Source of the DNA: Chryseobacterium sp. ISL-6
GTDB lineage: Bacteria > Bacteroidota > Bacteroidia > Flavobacteriales > Weeksellaceae
Length of the DNA: 64,000 bases
Direction: 5' to 3'
NCBI RefSeq assembly: GCF_018613715.1
Contig: NZ_JAGGPT010000001.1
Coordinates: forward strand, 237,919-301,918
A program made the translations under genes and the position numbers. Position 1 is the stretch's first letter. The number at the start of each line of letters is the position of its first letter. The notes under the pieces are model-generated. The model saw only the letters and a program-made list of their open reading frames with translations. It did not search any database and had not been told where the DNA came from. Shown in pieces: positions 8,233 to 16,854 of the stretch.

Positions 8233-8964
8233 ATGGATATTAAAAAACAAACCGAACTTATTTTTGAACCCATTCTTTTGCCTCAGGATTACAAATTTGA
8301 ATTGCCTGAAAATGTTGAAGAGATTTTTATTAATGTTGCCTCAGAAGTTGACTTAAATGGTCTTTATCATAAGACTACAAAAAGTCCGTTACTCTTGCTC
8401 TATTTTCAGGGAAATGCGAAAAACATGCAGAATTTTCTTGATAACCATTCTATGATATTAGATTGGGGATACAATGTTTTGGTTACTGACTATCGTGGTT
8501 TTGGAAAATCAACAGGAATGATTGACGGGGAACAAAATATGTATAATGATGCCGAACAGATCTATGATTATGCACTACAATTAGGATATCGTCCCGAAGA
8601 TATAATCCTTTACGGCTATTCTATGGGAACCTCAATGGCCGCCTATCTGGCAACTAAAAAAGATGCTAAGGCTCTCATTCTTGAAAGTCCCTACTCTTCT
8701 ATTGCGGAAATTGATATTTTTGGAAATCAGGCACCTGCCTATCAACTCAATACTGCAGCTAGAGCTGATGAAATTACTATTCCTACTTTATTGATTCATG
8801 GTGAGCAGGATGATGTTTTACCTCCTGACCATTCAGAGCGGATATTTGCTAATCTTCAAACTCAGGAAAAAGAAATGACTGTAATTTCTAAAGGAGGACA
8901 TGGTGATCTAAAAAGCAGAAGTGAGTATAAGGAAAGCTTCAATAGGTTTATTTCTAATTTATAA
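8233..8964 (+). CDS. Alpha/beta hydrolase (serine esterase type)
   Basis: 243 residues. The nucleophile elbow is GYSMG with Ser130, the acid is probably Asp193 or Asp194 in HGEQDDVLPP, and the base is His223 in GGHGDL. VLVTDYRGFGKSTG (82-95) matches the FrsA/ABHD17-like subgroup of cytosolic S33-type hydrolases. There is no signal peptide. The gene is coupled to the TetR gene before it, four bases apart. The substrate cannot be told from sequence. Confidence 0.8.
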   Translation: MDIKKQTELIFEPILLPQDYKFELPENVEEIFINVASEVDLNGLYHKTTKSPLLLLYFQGNAKNMQNFLDNHSMILDWGYNVLVTDYRGFGKSTGMIDGEQNMYNDAEQIYDYALQLGYRPEDIILYGYSMGTSMAAYLATKKDAKALILESPYSSIAEIDIFGNQAPAYQLNTAARADEITIPTLLIHGEQDDVLPPDHSERIFANLQTQEKEMTVISKGGHGDLKSRSEYKESFNRFISNL

Positions 8965-8993
8965 GGAGAAAATAGATATTCTATTTCAATATG

Positions 8994-9034
8994 AAAATCT
9001 CTCATATTATTTCCTTGGAATATGAGAGATTTTT
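8994..9034. terminator. Bidirectional terminator between convergent genes
   Basis: A 15-base stem (8994-9008 with 9019-9033) has T runs on both strands. It separates the hydrolase gene from the convergent acetyltransferase. Confidence 0.85.
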
Positions 9035-9047
9035 ATTAGAAAGAAGT

Positions 9048-9581
9048 TTATGTATTAATGCTCTTGTCTTTTAAGTCAATTTCAAATAGACAGCAATTGG
9101 GTTCCCTTTGATAATGTAACGGAAGATTTGCAGTGTCTGTCAGTCTTTCTATTCCTAAGAAATTAAACCCAGCTGAGGTATAGTGTTGAATAAGCTTGGT
9201 ATTGTTTCCTAAGGTATCAAGACGTATAAATTGTTTTCCTGATTGTTTTGCGTATTCTTTTGACCACTCTACAATATCATCAATATATCGGTGTCCCCGA
9301 AATGATGGATGAGTAGAAATGCGATGAACATAAATTGAATCATTTTTATCCCTTTCACCCCAAATTTCCGGATCCTCAAACGCGATAACCCAGATGCACG
9401 CGATGTTGCTGTGATCATCAACTATTTTCCATTGTCGTTTCTCTTCTATTTCTTTTTCAATAAAAGTTTTTTCGAAAAAAGGCCATATGACCATTTGTCT
9501 TTGGGCCTGTAAATTCCGTGCAGCTTCATAAAGCGACATTATCTCATTGACATCACTCATTACGCAGTTTTTAATTTCCAT
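9048..9581 (-). CDS. GNAT-family N-acetyltransferase
   Basis: 177 residues of the GNAT fold. The strand-4 region reads DSIYVHRISTHPSFRGHRYI, in which HPSFRGH corresponds to the acetyl-CoA pyrophosphate loop. It is followed by the helix DDIVEWSKEYAKQSGKQFI and a terminal HYTSAGFNFLG. The substrate is unknown. Downstream and on the same strand as the solute-binding protein gene (66-base gap), so the two may share a transcript. Its base composition is AT-rich, unlike that neighbour. Confidence 0.8.
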   Translation of the reverse strand: MEIKNCVMSDVNEIMSLYEAARNLQAQRQMVIWPFFEKTFIEKEIEEKRQWKIVDDHSNIACIWVIAFEDPEIWGERDKNDSIYVHRISTHPSFRGHRYIDDIVEWSKEYAKQSGKQFIRLDTLGNNTKLIQHYTSAGFNFLGIERLTDTANLPLHYQREPNCCLFEIDLKDKSINT

Positions 9582-9646
9582 AGTATTGTATTTTATACGT
9601 CACAAATATCAGGCTCATTTGAAGGCTGAAAAATCTGAATCTTGCT

Positions 9647-10420
9647 TTATTTATCACCTACCACACTGTCGATCTCGGTTTGTGTGATTCCGTATTTTGC
9701 TACCCGCAAACGATGGTCAGTTGATCCTATATATTTGCGGAGCTGCGAGTTTACAGCTTGTAAAAGGTCTTGGTTATTTTTACTGAAAGAGAAAGCACCG
9801 ACTGATGCGCCGCTATCTTTAGTTATCTGATGTGGGACTGCTTCCAGCTCTCGATGTGCATCGGCAATAGCACGATTACCAATTGCTGTAGCCGCAAATG
9901 CGTCGATCTTCCCTGCTAATAAAGCTGCGATTGCATCTGGCTGACTGTTAAACATGACAATCTGCTTATCAGGTATACCAGCAAATTTTGCAGCATCATA
10001 TTGTAGTTGTCCTGGAATTACTCCTAGCAGAGCATCATTGTTCCTTACCACAGCTTCATAGCTGGTTAGTGTTTTTGGATTGCCATTATGTACAACGAAT
10101 CCATCGCCAAGCGACCAAACCGGAAGGCTGAAAGCTACTTTCTCAGCACGTTCAGCTGTAGCGAAAATGGGTACGTTCATATCCCATCGATCTGCCTTTA
10201 CACCAGGTAAAAGTTCTTCGAACGTAGTGAGATGATATTCGATGGAAGAAACACCTATCGCTCGAAGTACAACTTCGGTCAACTCGATGTCTGCACCTTT
10301 TACAAGATGCTCTTCAGTCCAATAGAAAGGAGGTTCTTCAATATAGGCGACTCTGATTTTATTCCATCTATCAGGCGTTGAAATTTTTGTTTCCATTTTA
10401 CTTGCTGTTATATGATTCAT
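9647..10420 (-). CDS. Family 3 solute-binding-type protein without signal peptide; likely imported
   Basis: 257 residues similar to amino-acid-type periplasmic binding proteins: IRVAYIEEPPFYW at the start, GADIELTEVVLRAIG, a WDMNVPIFATAERAEKVAFS motif, then LGVIPGQLQYDAAK. It starts with MNHITASK or METKIS and has no signal peptide or lipoprotein Cys, and no ABC permease or ATPase genes are nearby. Three sampled 60-base lines have 28-31 G or C, against 18 in a line of the next gene, suggesting recent transfer from a GC-richer donor. It may act in the cytoplasm as a ligand sensor or binding protein, or may be a non-exported relic. Confidence 0.75.
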   Translation of the reverse strand: MNHITASKMETKISTPDRWNKIRVAYIEEPPFYWTEEHLVKGADIELTEVVLRAIGVSSIEYHLTTFEELLPGVKADRWDMNVPIFATAERAEKVAFSLPVWSLGDGFVVHNGNPKTLTSYEAVVRNNDALLGVIPGQLQYDAAKFAGIPDKQIVMFNSQPDAIAALLAGKIDAFAATAIGNRAIADAHRELEAVPHQITKDSGASVGAFSFSKNNQDLLQAVNSQLRKYIGSTDHRLRVAKYGITQTEIDSVVGDK

Positions 10421-10520
10421 ACCTATCTACCCTATTTATAAAGATGATTTTGTAATGATTATCAATGCTAATAGTGTAGTATTAATTTGTAATACAAAGC
10501 TATAACTATAAATAAACTTA

Positions 10521-10558
10521 TAACAGATACAGATATTGGAAATTTAAGTGTAACAGAT
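10521..10558 (+). promoter_or_regulatory. MocR-type direct-repeat operator (first pair)
   Basis: TAACAGAT occurs at 10521-10528 and again at 10551-10558, exactly 30 bases apart. The same pair with the same spacing is upstream of the MocR gene (12010-12047). This copy lies between the MocR stop and the solute-binding protein start (10420), about 100 bases upstream of the latter. MocR/GabR proteins are known to bind direct repeats about three helical turns apart. Confidence 0.6.
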
Positions 10559-10579
10559 TTATAAATGAAACCAAACTAG

Positions 10580-12004
10580 CTAAACCTCAGGGATAGCAGA
10601 AAATAGATTCCCTAACTTAATCAGGGCTTTTTCTACTTTATTCTCCCATAAACTGCAATAGCTGACACGAATATAGTTTCGATATTCTCCTTTTGATGAA
10701 AATACCTCTCCGGGAACATAAGATACATCGTTATTAAATGCCGTATCTAAAAAATAGGTCGTATTGATATGATCAGGGAGCTCGATCCAAATCATAACGC
10801 CGCCGTTAGGTCTGGTTATTTTGGTGTTTTCAGGAAAAGATTGTTGAATAAGATCAATGGTTCGGTTCAGATTTTTATGCAACTCAAGTCTGAATTTTTG
10901 AAGATGACGTTCAAAAAGCCCGGACTGTAATAATTGTAAAATTACTCTTTGATCGAAACTGGAAGTTGAATGGTTATTGATGTATTTAATTCTGGCTACC
11001 TGATCGGTAAATCTTCCAGCAGCACACCATCCAACCCGAAAGCCTGGAATTAATGTTTTTGTAAATGAATTACAATACAATACCCATCCATGGGTATCAT
11101 AGGTCTTGATGGTATCTGGCCTGCTTCCTTTAAAAAATAGTTCACCATAAATATCATCTTCTATTATTGGTATTTGGGAAGAATTAGCCCATTCAGCAAG
11201 TTCTTTTTTTGTTTCAGTATTGATGCTGGCTCCATCAGGATTGTTAAAGTTACTGACAAAAATACATGCCTTAACCTGCATTTTTCCGCAGATTTCTTTC
11301 ACATTTTCAATAGATATCCCCTCTTCAGGATGTGAAGGTACTGTAGATACTTTGAGGTTTAAACATTCCAATACCTGCATAATACCATGAAAACAAGGAT
11401 CCTGGACTAAAACAGTATCTCCCGGTTGTGTTATTGCTTTAAGACAGCAAAAAATAGCTTCCGTCGCCCCATTAGTGACAATTAACTCATCAGTATGAAT
11501 TACTCCTTTCCAGATCAAAGATCTTTTGGCTATTTCATCCCGTAACTTCTGATTGCCTTTTCTACCTTCTAATGTCAGGTAGCTTCCACTGATATCTCTT
11601 GAAGTTTGCTGTATTGCTCTTTTGATACTATTGAAAGGTAATAATCTATTATCTGGAAGGGCTTTAGCAAAAGATACAAAATTTTTACTGTCATTTTTAA
11701 AAGGCAGTTTTTGTAAGAGTTGATCGATCTTAACAGTGTTTTGTTCCAATGAAACAGGCAATACGTTAGGCAGGGGTAACTTTTTATGCATGTTGTCATT
11801 GACAAAATATCCCGATTTTTCTCTGGAAGTTATTAATCCTTTATCCATTAGATAATTGAATGACTGTAATATTGTACCAATACTTAAGCCTTTCTTTTGA
11901 TGTAAACTCCTTAATGAAGGCAATTTATCTCCTGGCTTATAGGTTTTATCTTCTATCATTTGCGCAATTTTATTGGCAAAACTAATGTAAACAGGTTCTT
12001 TCAT
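10580..12004 (-). CDS. MocR-type regulator (GntR HTH plus aminotransferase domain)
   Basis: 474 residues. Residues 1-70 are a GntR winged helix (ISFANKIAQMIEDKTYKPGD, KLPSLRSLHQKKGLSIGTI). Residues ~105-470 are a type I fold aminotransferase domain with IIEDDIYGEL (280-289) and the PLP lysine Lys316 in SFTKTLIPGFRVGW. MocR proteins use PLP as an effector-sensing cofactor and usually act as repressors or activators, not enzymes. A TAACAGAT pair ends five bases before its ATG, implying autoregulation. The matching pair near 10540 makes the solute-binding gene the likely target. Confidence 0.9.
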   Translation of the reverse strand: MKEPVYISFANKIAQMIEDKTYKPGDKLPSLRSLHQKKGLSIGTILQSFNYLMDKGLITSREKSGYFVNDNMHKKLPLPNVLPVSLEQNTVKIDQLLQKLPFKNDSKNFVSFAKALPDNRLLPFNSIKRAIQQTSRDISGSYLTLEGRKGNQKLRDEIAKRSLIWKGVIHTDELIVTNGATEAIFCCLKAITQPGDTVLVQDPCFHGIMQVLECLNLKVSTVPSHPEEGISIENVKEICGKMQVKACIFVSNFNNPDGASINTETKKELAEWANSSQIPIIEDDIYGELFFKGSRPDTIKTYDTHGWVLYCNSFTKTLIPGFRVGWCAAGRFTDQVARIKYINNHSTSSFDQRVILQLLQSGLFERHLQKFRLELHKNLNRTIDLIQQSFPENTKITRPNGGVMIWIELPDHINTTYFLDTAFNNDVSYVPGEVFSSKGEYRNYIRVSYCSLWENKVEKALIKLGNLFSAIPEV

Positions 12005-12009
12005 GTACT

Positions 12010-12047
12010 ATCTGTTATAGGATAATTTATAAAAATAAAATCTGTTA
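12010..12047 (-). promoter_or_regulatory. MocR-type direct-repeat operator (second pair)
   Basis: On the coding strand TAACAGAT lies at 12047-12040 and at 12017-12010, 30 bases apart, with the second copy five bases before the MocR start codon. Binding here would cover the start region of the gene, consistent with negative autoregulation. Confidence 0.65.
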
Positions 12048-12158
12048 AAGGTATAGAATCTTTACAATATAAATCGGATTAAAGAATTAATACTATTTGA
12101 GCCATTTTAAAATAAGCAATCTTCATTAATTATAAAGACTTGTATAGCTCTTCATAAA

Positions 12159-12824
12159 TTAAATATTGTTTTTAATCTCCCGGTTTTTATCTACCCAATA
12201 GGCTAACGAGATAATAAGTACTGATGCAATAATTGAAGATATAAATAATGTCATTATTGAATCAGGGGGTGTCGGGCCAAAAGTATTGGCTAGGTTGATC
12301 ATTAAAAGTAAAGCAATCAATATCCATAATCCCCACTTTCCAATTTTATTTTTGGCTTTAGTAATTGCAGCATAAACAGATGTACCAATTAAGAATATTG
12401 CAGTCTCAGTAAATAGCGTAATCATGACATGATTCCAAAGACCAAAACCCACTTTATAATCATTAAAAGGTGTCAATGGCAAATCCGCAACATGAACAAT
12501 TAAGTCAAGAAACCAGTGACTTAGCACACAGATACCCACGACGATTGCACCTTGTCTGTCTCTTTTAACAAGCCAGTAAATAAATCCTACGATGACACCC
12601 CATACTATATTCATGAGTAAACTATGTGTATAAGGGTATAATAAAAATTCAAAAGCATTTGTCTTCGTATAGCCACGTATAATAGCCACCTTTTCAATGT
12701 TGAAAATGAGGAGAAAGGGCCAAAGGATATCTACAAATTGAGTAGCAATAAAGAGAATTCCTAGTGAAACTTGTGGTGCAGCCTTTTTAGCTGCAAATGA
12801 AAGTCCAAAGTGTCCTATAAACAT
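12159..12824 (-). CDS. YdjM/DUF457-like integral membrane protein
   Basis: The start at ATG 12824 (MFIGHFGLSF) gives 221 residues; the frame is open 23 codons further upstream, but the family begins with a His-containing first helix like this one. It has about seven hydrophobic segments. The conserved polar residues sit near membrane edges: IGHFG at the start, LYPYTHSLLMN, and SHWFLDLIVH. This is the His/Asp pattern of membrane-bound 'metal-dependent hydrolase' (YdjM) proteins. The activity is unproven. Confidence 0.6.
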   Translation of the reverse strand: MFIGHFGLSFAAKKAAPQVSLGILFIATQFVDILWPFLLIFNIEKVAIIRGYTKTNAFEFLLYPYTHSLLMNIVWGVIVGFIYWLVKRDRQGAIVVGICVLSHWFLDLIVHVADLPLTPFNDYKVGFGLWNHVMITLFTETAIFLIGTSVYAAITKAKNKIGKWGLWILIALLLMINLANTFGPTPPDSIMTLFISSIIASVLIISLAYWVDKNREIKNNI

Positions 12825-13007
12825 GATGTATTTTATTAACAAAAGTAGTTTGGAATGAGGGGTTTTCCTCTTGACAAAAATCAAAAAAAACATTTTTCTT
12901 AATTCTACTAAAATTGAGTTTTTTACGCCACTTTAAATAACCGTTTATTAAAACATTACGGTAAAATTTGGAAAGATTATTTAGAAAAGTTACGATACGA
13001 AAAATAA

Positions 13008-13038
13008 AAAGAGTTACATTGAAATCACATAACTCTTT
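13008..13038 (-). terminator. Intrinsic terminator of the decarboxylase-family gene
   Basis: AAAGAGTTA (13008-13016) pairs with TAACTCTTT (13030-13038), and the minus strand continues into a T run. It lies 24 bases after the stop at 13062. Confidence 0.8.
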
Positions 13039-13061
13039 CTTTAGTTTTATTTTAAAATAAA

Positions 13062-14387
13062 TTAACCTTTTACTACCCCAATCCTTGATTTTACTGGAAT
13101 ATTATAGGTATTTAAACTTGGTGTTTGCCCATGGAAATCAAAATCGATATTCACTCCTGGTCTGAAAATTAAACAATGGGTAGATCCACCAAAATGGAAG
13201 GTCCCTGTTGGATCTCCTTTTTTGATATGATCTCCTACTTTTACGGTGATCTCACAACTGGAAACTTCTGCCATACCGATAGCTACAAAGCACATCAATC
13301 CAATTTTTGGATTGTCTGACTGTATAAAGATCAATGCACGCGCAGCCAATTCGGCAATATAGCCCTGAGAATCATTAGGACCTGCAGGATCGTAACCTTC
13401 TACGGGAGCTTCAGCATAATACGTACCCGGCACATTCTGAATAGCGACTACTCTACCATCTACCGGACTGTTCCATCGGTGATAGGTTTTAGCACAAAGA
13501 AATGCCTGATATACAGTACTGTTATCTCCAAATTGTTGTGATAGCGGATGATTGTTCATAATATCCACTAGTGAATAGGGCTGTCCTTTCATCCAGAACT
13601 TATCTCTCATCATCGCGTTGGTTACACAATTATAGGGAGCCGATTCACAGGCACTTACAATAACGGAAGGATCTTTGTCCGCATTGCTTACTTCCCTTAC
13701 ACCGGGATTAAACTCACGGGTGAAGAAATCATCCCAGCTTTTATAACCAAAATAAGGCTGAGTGGGCTGACATTGATAGTTATATATAAAATTGGATAAT
13801 GCATCCTGTGGATCATTGCCCTGCCCTCTCAACGGATCCATAGCGGCAATTGCTTCCAGAGCCTCCGGTGAAAACCAGCCAACAGGATTGGTGTAATCTG
13901 GTTGTGGCTGATGTATCGGACCGTTGACAAGAACATATTTTGAAGCTTCAGATTGAAGAAATACTTTCCATTCGTTCAGGATCACATTTAGTTTTTCGTT
14001 AACCACCGTATTGGTGAATGCTAAATATCCGCCACTGGTTCCCATTGCCCAATCTAAAATAGCATTGATGGGAAAGCCAACCAGTCCTATTGTGTTTTCT
14101 ATCGTGCTGTAGCATGGTGCTTCCTGTAGAATCTGATTCATGACGAGAAGCATGGTGTCAAAGTTTTTTACAGGTTCATTGTAACCCTGCGGAATTTCAT
14201 CATACATACTGGTGAAGCTCATATACAAAATTGGATCATTGTATATGGTATCTCTAAGATCAGCAATAGCCGGATTTATGGCAAGTTTAGAATGTTTGGC
14301 CTGATTGACCTTCTTTTCTATCCAGCTATTTAGAAAATTCCTGTCGGAAGGAAGCCATTTTCCAACCCTGTACTTTACATGATTCAT
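13062..14387 (-). CDS. PsiD-like phosphatidylserine decarboxylase-family protein
   Basis: 441 residues, longer than ordinary Psd. Residues ~35-200 match the helical N-terminal domain found on PsiD-type (tryptophan decarboxylase-like) members. The catalytic part follows: WDDFFTREFNPGVR (218-231), His303 in YHRWNSPVDGRV, and the self-cleavage site at Gly401-Ser402 in FGGSTHCLIFRPG. Cleavage would yield a ~40-residue alpha chain with an N-terminal pyruvoyl group. There is no membrane segment, and no phospholipid gene is nearby, so a soluble amino-acid decarboxylase is more likely than a Psd. The substrate is unknown. Confidence 0.8.
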   Translation of the reverse strand: MNHVKYRVGKWLPSDRNFLNSWIEKKVNQAKHSKLAINPAIADLRDTIYNDPILYMSFTSMYDEIPQGYNEPVKNFDTMLLVMNQILQEAPCYSTIENTIGLVGFPINAILDWAMGTSGGYLAFTNTVVNEKLNVILNEWKVFLQSEASKYVLVNGPIHQPQPDYTNPVGWFSPEALEAIAAMDPLRGQGNDPQDALSNFIYNYQCQPTQPYFGYKSWDDFFTREFNPGVREVSNADKDPSVIVSACESAPYNCVTNAMMRDKFWMKGQPYSLVDIMNNHPLSQQFGDNSTVYQAFLCAKTYHRWNSPVDGRVVAIQNVPGTYYAEAPVEGYDPAGPNDSQGYIAELAARALIFIQSDNPKIGLMCFVAIGMAEVSSCEITVKVGDHIKKGDPTGTFHFGGSTHCLIFRPGVNIDFDFHGQTPSLNTYNIPVKSRIGVVKG

Positions 14388-14679
14388 AATATTCAGTTTT
14401 TTCGCTCCCTACTCATTTGGCTTTTCGGAATTGCGCCCCGTTTTGTAATGGTTTCTGGTCTCCATGGTTATTAAGATTTAGTATCCTAAATTTACGACGG
14501 GAAATAAAGAGAAACAAGAGTATTTCTACTTAAAGGGAAATACGTATAACTACTGACTGTATTTTGTAAGAAAGCTTAATGTGGGAATGAGCTGGAACAT
14601 GGCCTGTAATAGAAAGGTTTAGTATATTTACCAAAACATTTGATCATCATTGACACCTACATCAACTTTTGAATTTGTA

Positions 14680-15123
14680 ATGCCAGATAACCAACGTGCT
14701 GCACAATGTGCACTCAGCGTTCCTCTATTACTTCTGATAACGGTTATCGGAGGAAAAATAATAGATATTCATATCAATTGGCTGCTAGGTATCAGCATCA
14801 TTGAATTTATTATATTATCTTTTATCTCTATCCGGTGGATGTGGAGAAAAGAACGTATTGTATTCTACCCGGATCATATGGAATCAGATCTCTATGGGAG
14901 AATTTATTTTAGAGATATTATAAAAATCGTTTCACCATGGTATTTCATGTATCGAGGCTTTAAACTCCGATTTACTGATAGTAGATCATGCCATTGGGCA
15001 ATTAGTAATCCACGGCCTTCCCAACCCTTGAGTAACACACAGGAGGAGGTTGATGCTTTTAATAATTTTAAAGAAATGTTAGAGAAAAAGATTGACAATT
15101 TTCATAACAAAAAACTCGATTAA
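14680..15123 (+). CDS. Small membrane protein of unknown function
   Basis: Start taken at ATG 14680 (MPDNQRAAQ), 147 residues; a TTG ten codons upstream is also in frame. Two hydrophobic helices (about residues 13-30 and 35-55) end in a basic turn (RWMWRKER). A cytoplasmic ~80-residue domain follows (IVFYPDHMESDLYGRIYF, then IIKIVSPWYF) that looks like a small PH-like beta domain. No family was recognised with confidence. Convergent with the HxlR gene. Confidence 0.55.
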   Translation: MPDNQRAAQCALSVPLLLLITVIGGKIIDIHINWLLGISIIEFIILSFISIRWMWRKERIVFYPDHMESDLYGRIYFRDIIKIVSPWYFMYRGFKLRFTDSRSCHWAISNPRPSQPLSNTQEEVDAFNNFKEMLEKKIDNFHNKKLD

Positions 15124-15151
15124 AGAATAACAACAATACCAATTATTTTAA

Positions 15152-15514
15152 TTACTCCTTCTTTTTTGGTGGATATTCGATACCTTCATCAATGATCAAT
15201 TCATAACCGTATTTCATAATAGTTTCTATGACAGGAATTGCTTTTTCTCCCTTTTCTGTTAAGCTATACTCTACTTTTGGTGGGACGACCGGAAAAACTT
15301 TTCGGTTAACCAATCCTTTACTTTCCAACTCTCTGAGCTGACTGGTAAGCATTTTATCAGTAATGTGTGGAATGTCTTTTTTCAGTTCATTAAATCGTAA
15401 CGCTTTCTCTTGCAAACGCCACAAAATAGGCATTTTCCAGGTTCCTCCTATATGGTTTAATGCAAACTCTATAGGGGTATAGTATAGTCTCTTATCGTGG
15501 AAAAACTCAGGCAT
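15152..15514 (-). CDS. HxlR-family regulator
   Basis: 120 residues of the HxlR/MarR-like winged helix: YTPIEFALNHIGGTWKMPIL, then LRFNELKKDIPHITDKMLTS and LRELESKGLVNRKVFPVVPP, with VEYSLTEKG in the wing. HxlR proteins sense electrophiles or redox change and often control a divergent gene. Here an MFS exporter diverges 109 bases away. It lacks the N-terminal Cys of thiol-sensing members. Confidence 0.9.
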   Translation of the reverse strand: MPEFFHDKRLYYTPIEFALNHIGGTWKMPILWRLQEKALRFNELKKDIPHITDKMLTSQLRELESKGLVNRKVFPVVPPKVEYSLTEKGEKAIPVIETIMKYGYELIIDEGIEYPPKKKE

Positions 15515-15560
15515 AAAATGAAATTAATTTTGCTTACACTTTCTAAAAGGTTAGTATATC

Positions 15561-15614
15561 ACTTATTAGTAAGTATATGATTTATTGATAGTGCTTTTTG
15601 CAAATTTGCAAAAA
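15561..15614. promoter_or_regulatory. Palindromes in the HxlR/MFS intergenic region
   Basis: Two elements are visible. ACTTATTAGTAAGT (15561-15574) has 5-base arms around a 4-base centre. A perfect 20-base palindrome, TTTTTGCAAATTTGCAAAAA (15595-15614), ends nine bases before the MFS start at 15624. Either could be bound by the divergently encoded HxlR protein to control both genes. Confidence 0.45.
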
Positions 15615-15623
15615 ATATTTTAA

Positions 15624-16796
15624 ATGAAATCAAAAAGAACACTTTACATTTTGGCGTTAGGCATCTTTGGTATTGGTACCACTGAATTTGGTGTGATTGG
15701 TATATTGCCGCAATTGGCAACTGCATTTGATGTAAGTATTGAGAAAGCAGGTTGGTTATTGAGTGGTTTTGCGTTAGCAGTTGCTGTTTCCGGACCATTT
15801 ATGATGATGCTTTTATCTTTTTTTAAAAGAAAAAATTTAATGGCATTTGTTTTAGGGATCTTTGCTCTCTCCAACTTACTTTCTATCATTGCCCCCAATT
15901 TTGGACTTCTGCTTGCTGCAAGAATTTTACCTGGATTTTTTCATCCTGTTTACTGGTCTATTGCTTTATCTTCCGCAGCTAATTTAGTTTCCGAAAAAGA
16001 AGCTCCCAGGGCTGTAAGTATCGTCTTTGGCGGCTTTACCATTGCAAGTATTCTGGGTATCCCTATTGCTACATTAATGGCAGATGTATTTAATTGGCAA
16101 TCATCTTTTATCCTTTATGCTGTTATAAATGTTATTTCATTTGCTGGAATATTGCTCTTTTTACCGAACATTCCAATTCCGGATAAAAAAGCAGCAGGTA
16201 CAAATAGTAGTATTTTTAAGAAGAAGGTTTTATGGATCAACTTGTTGGTAGCTTGTTTTATCATTGCGGCAATGTATGCTACTTATGGATATATGGCTGA
16301 TTACCTGGGAAAAGTAAATAGAATGAATGGCAAGGAAATAAGTATTCTCTTATTTATTTTTGGAGTTGCCGGAATTTTTGGCAATCAGTTGGCGGGTAAA
16401 TTTTTATCTAAAAGCATCTATATCACTACACTTTTATTTATCCTGTCTTTAGGTGTTGTGCATCTTTTACTTTATAATTTAGGGACAGAATTTATATCGG
16501 TTGCCATCATGATAGCGATCTGGGGCCTGGTGCATTCTGGTGGTTTTCTCATCAGCAATATTAATGTAACTTCTTCAGCACCTGAATCGCGTGAATTTAT
16601 TAACAGTATTTTTACTTCTTGTGGAAATATTGCTGTTACATTAGGGACAAGTATTGGAGGTTTTTGGATTGCCCATTTTGGTATTCATCAAATTATTTGG
16701 TCAAGTATGTTGTGTTTAGCTGTTTCGTTTTTAATTCTTCTTCTTAAAAAGACAGAAATAGTGAGCTCAGACATTATTAAGAAAACCCCTGCTTAG
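15624..16796 (+). CDS. MFS efflux transporter (AraJ/YdhP type)
   Basis: 390 residues with about 12 transmembrane helices and no signal peptide. The first helix carries LGIFGIGTTEFGVIGILPQL, the start typical of the DHA1 AraJ/YdhP sugar or drug efflux group. A central charged loop (NIPIPDKKAAG) separates the two six-helix halves. It diverges from an HxlR regulator, the usual arrangement for an inducible exporter. The substrate is unknown. Confidence 0.85.
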   Translation: MKSKRTLYILALGIFGIGTTEFGVIGILPQLATAFDVSIEKAGWLLSGFALAVAVSGPFMMMLLSFFKRKNLMAFVLGIFALSNLLSIIAPNFGLLLAARILPGFFHPVYWSIALSSAANLVSEKEAPRAVSIVFGGFTIASILGIPIATLMADVFNWQSSFILYAVINVISFAGILLFLPNIPIPDKKAAGTNSSIFKKKVLWINLLVACFIIAAMYATYGYMADYLGKVNRMNGKEISILLFIFGVAGIFGNQLAGKFLSKSIYITTLLFILSLGVVHLLLYNLGTEFISVAIMIAIWGLVHSGGFLISNINVTSSAPESREFINSIFTSCGNIAVTLGTSIGGFWIAHFGIHQIIWSSMLCLAVSFLILLLKKTEIVSSDIIKKTPA

Positions 16797-16805
16797 CTAG
16801 GGGTT
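16784..16805. terminator. Terminator overlapping the MFS stop codon
   Basis: AACCCCT (16784-16790) pairs with AGGGGTT (16799-16805), and the stop codon TAG lies in the loop. It separates the MFS gene from the convergent small peptide gene. The following T run is short. Confidence 0.6.
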
Positions 16806-16854
16806 CTTGAAATTTATACAATCTTTTTATGGATTGTTATGATGGTCCTCTGGC

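Noticed and set aside
15561..15574. Long HxlR operator extending beyond the 14-base palindrome
   Set aside because: Bases outside the 5-base arms do not pair, so only the short palindrome is claimed.
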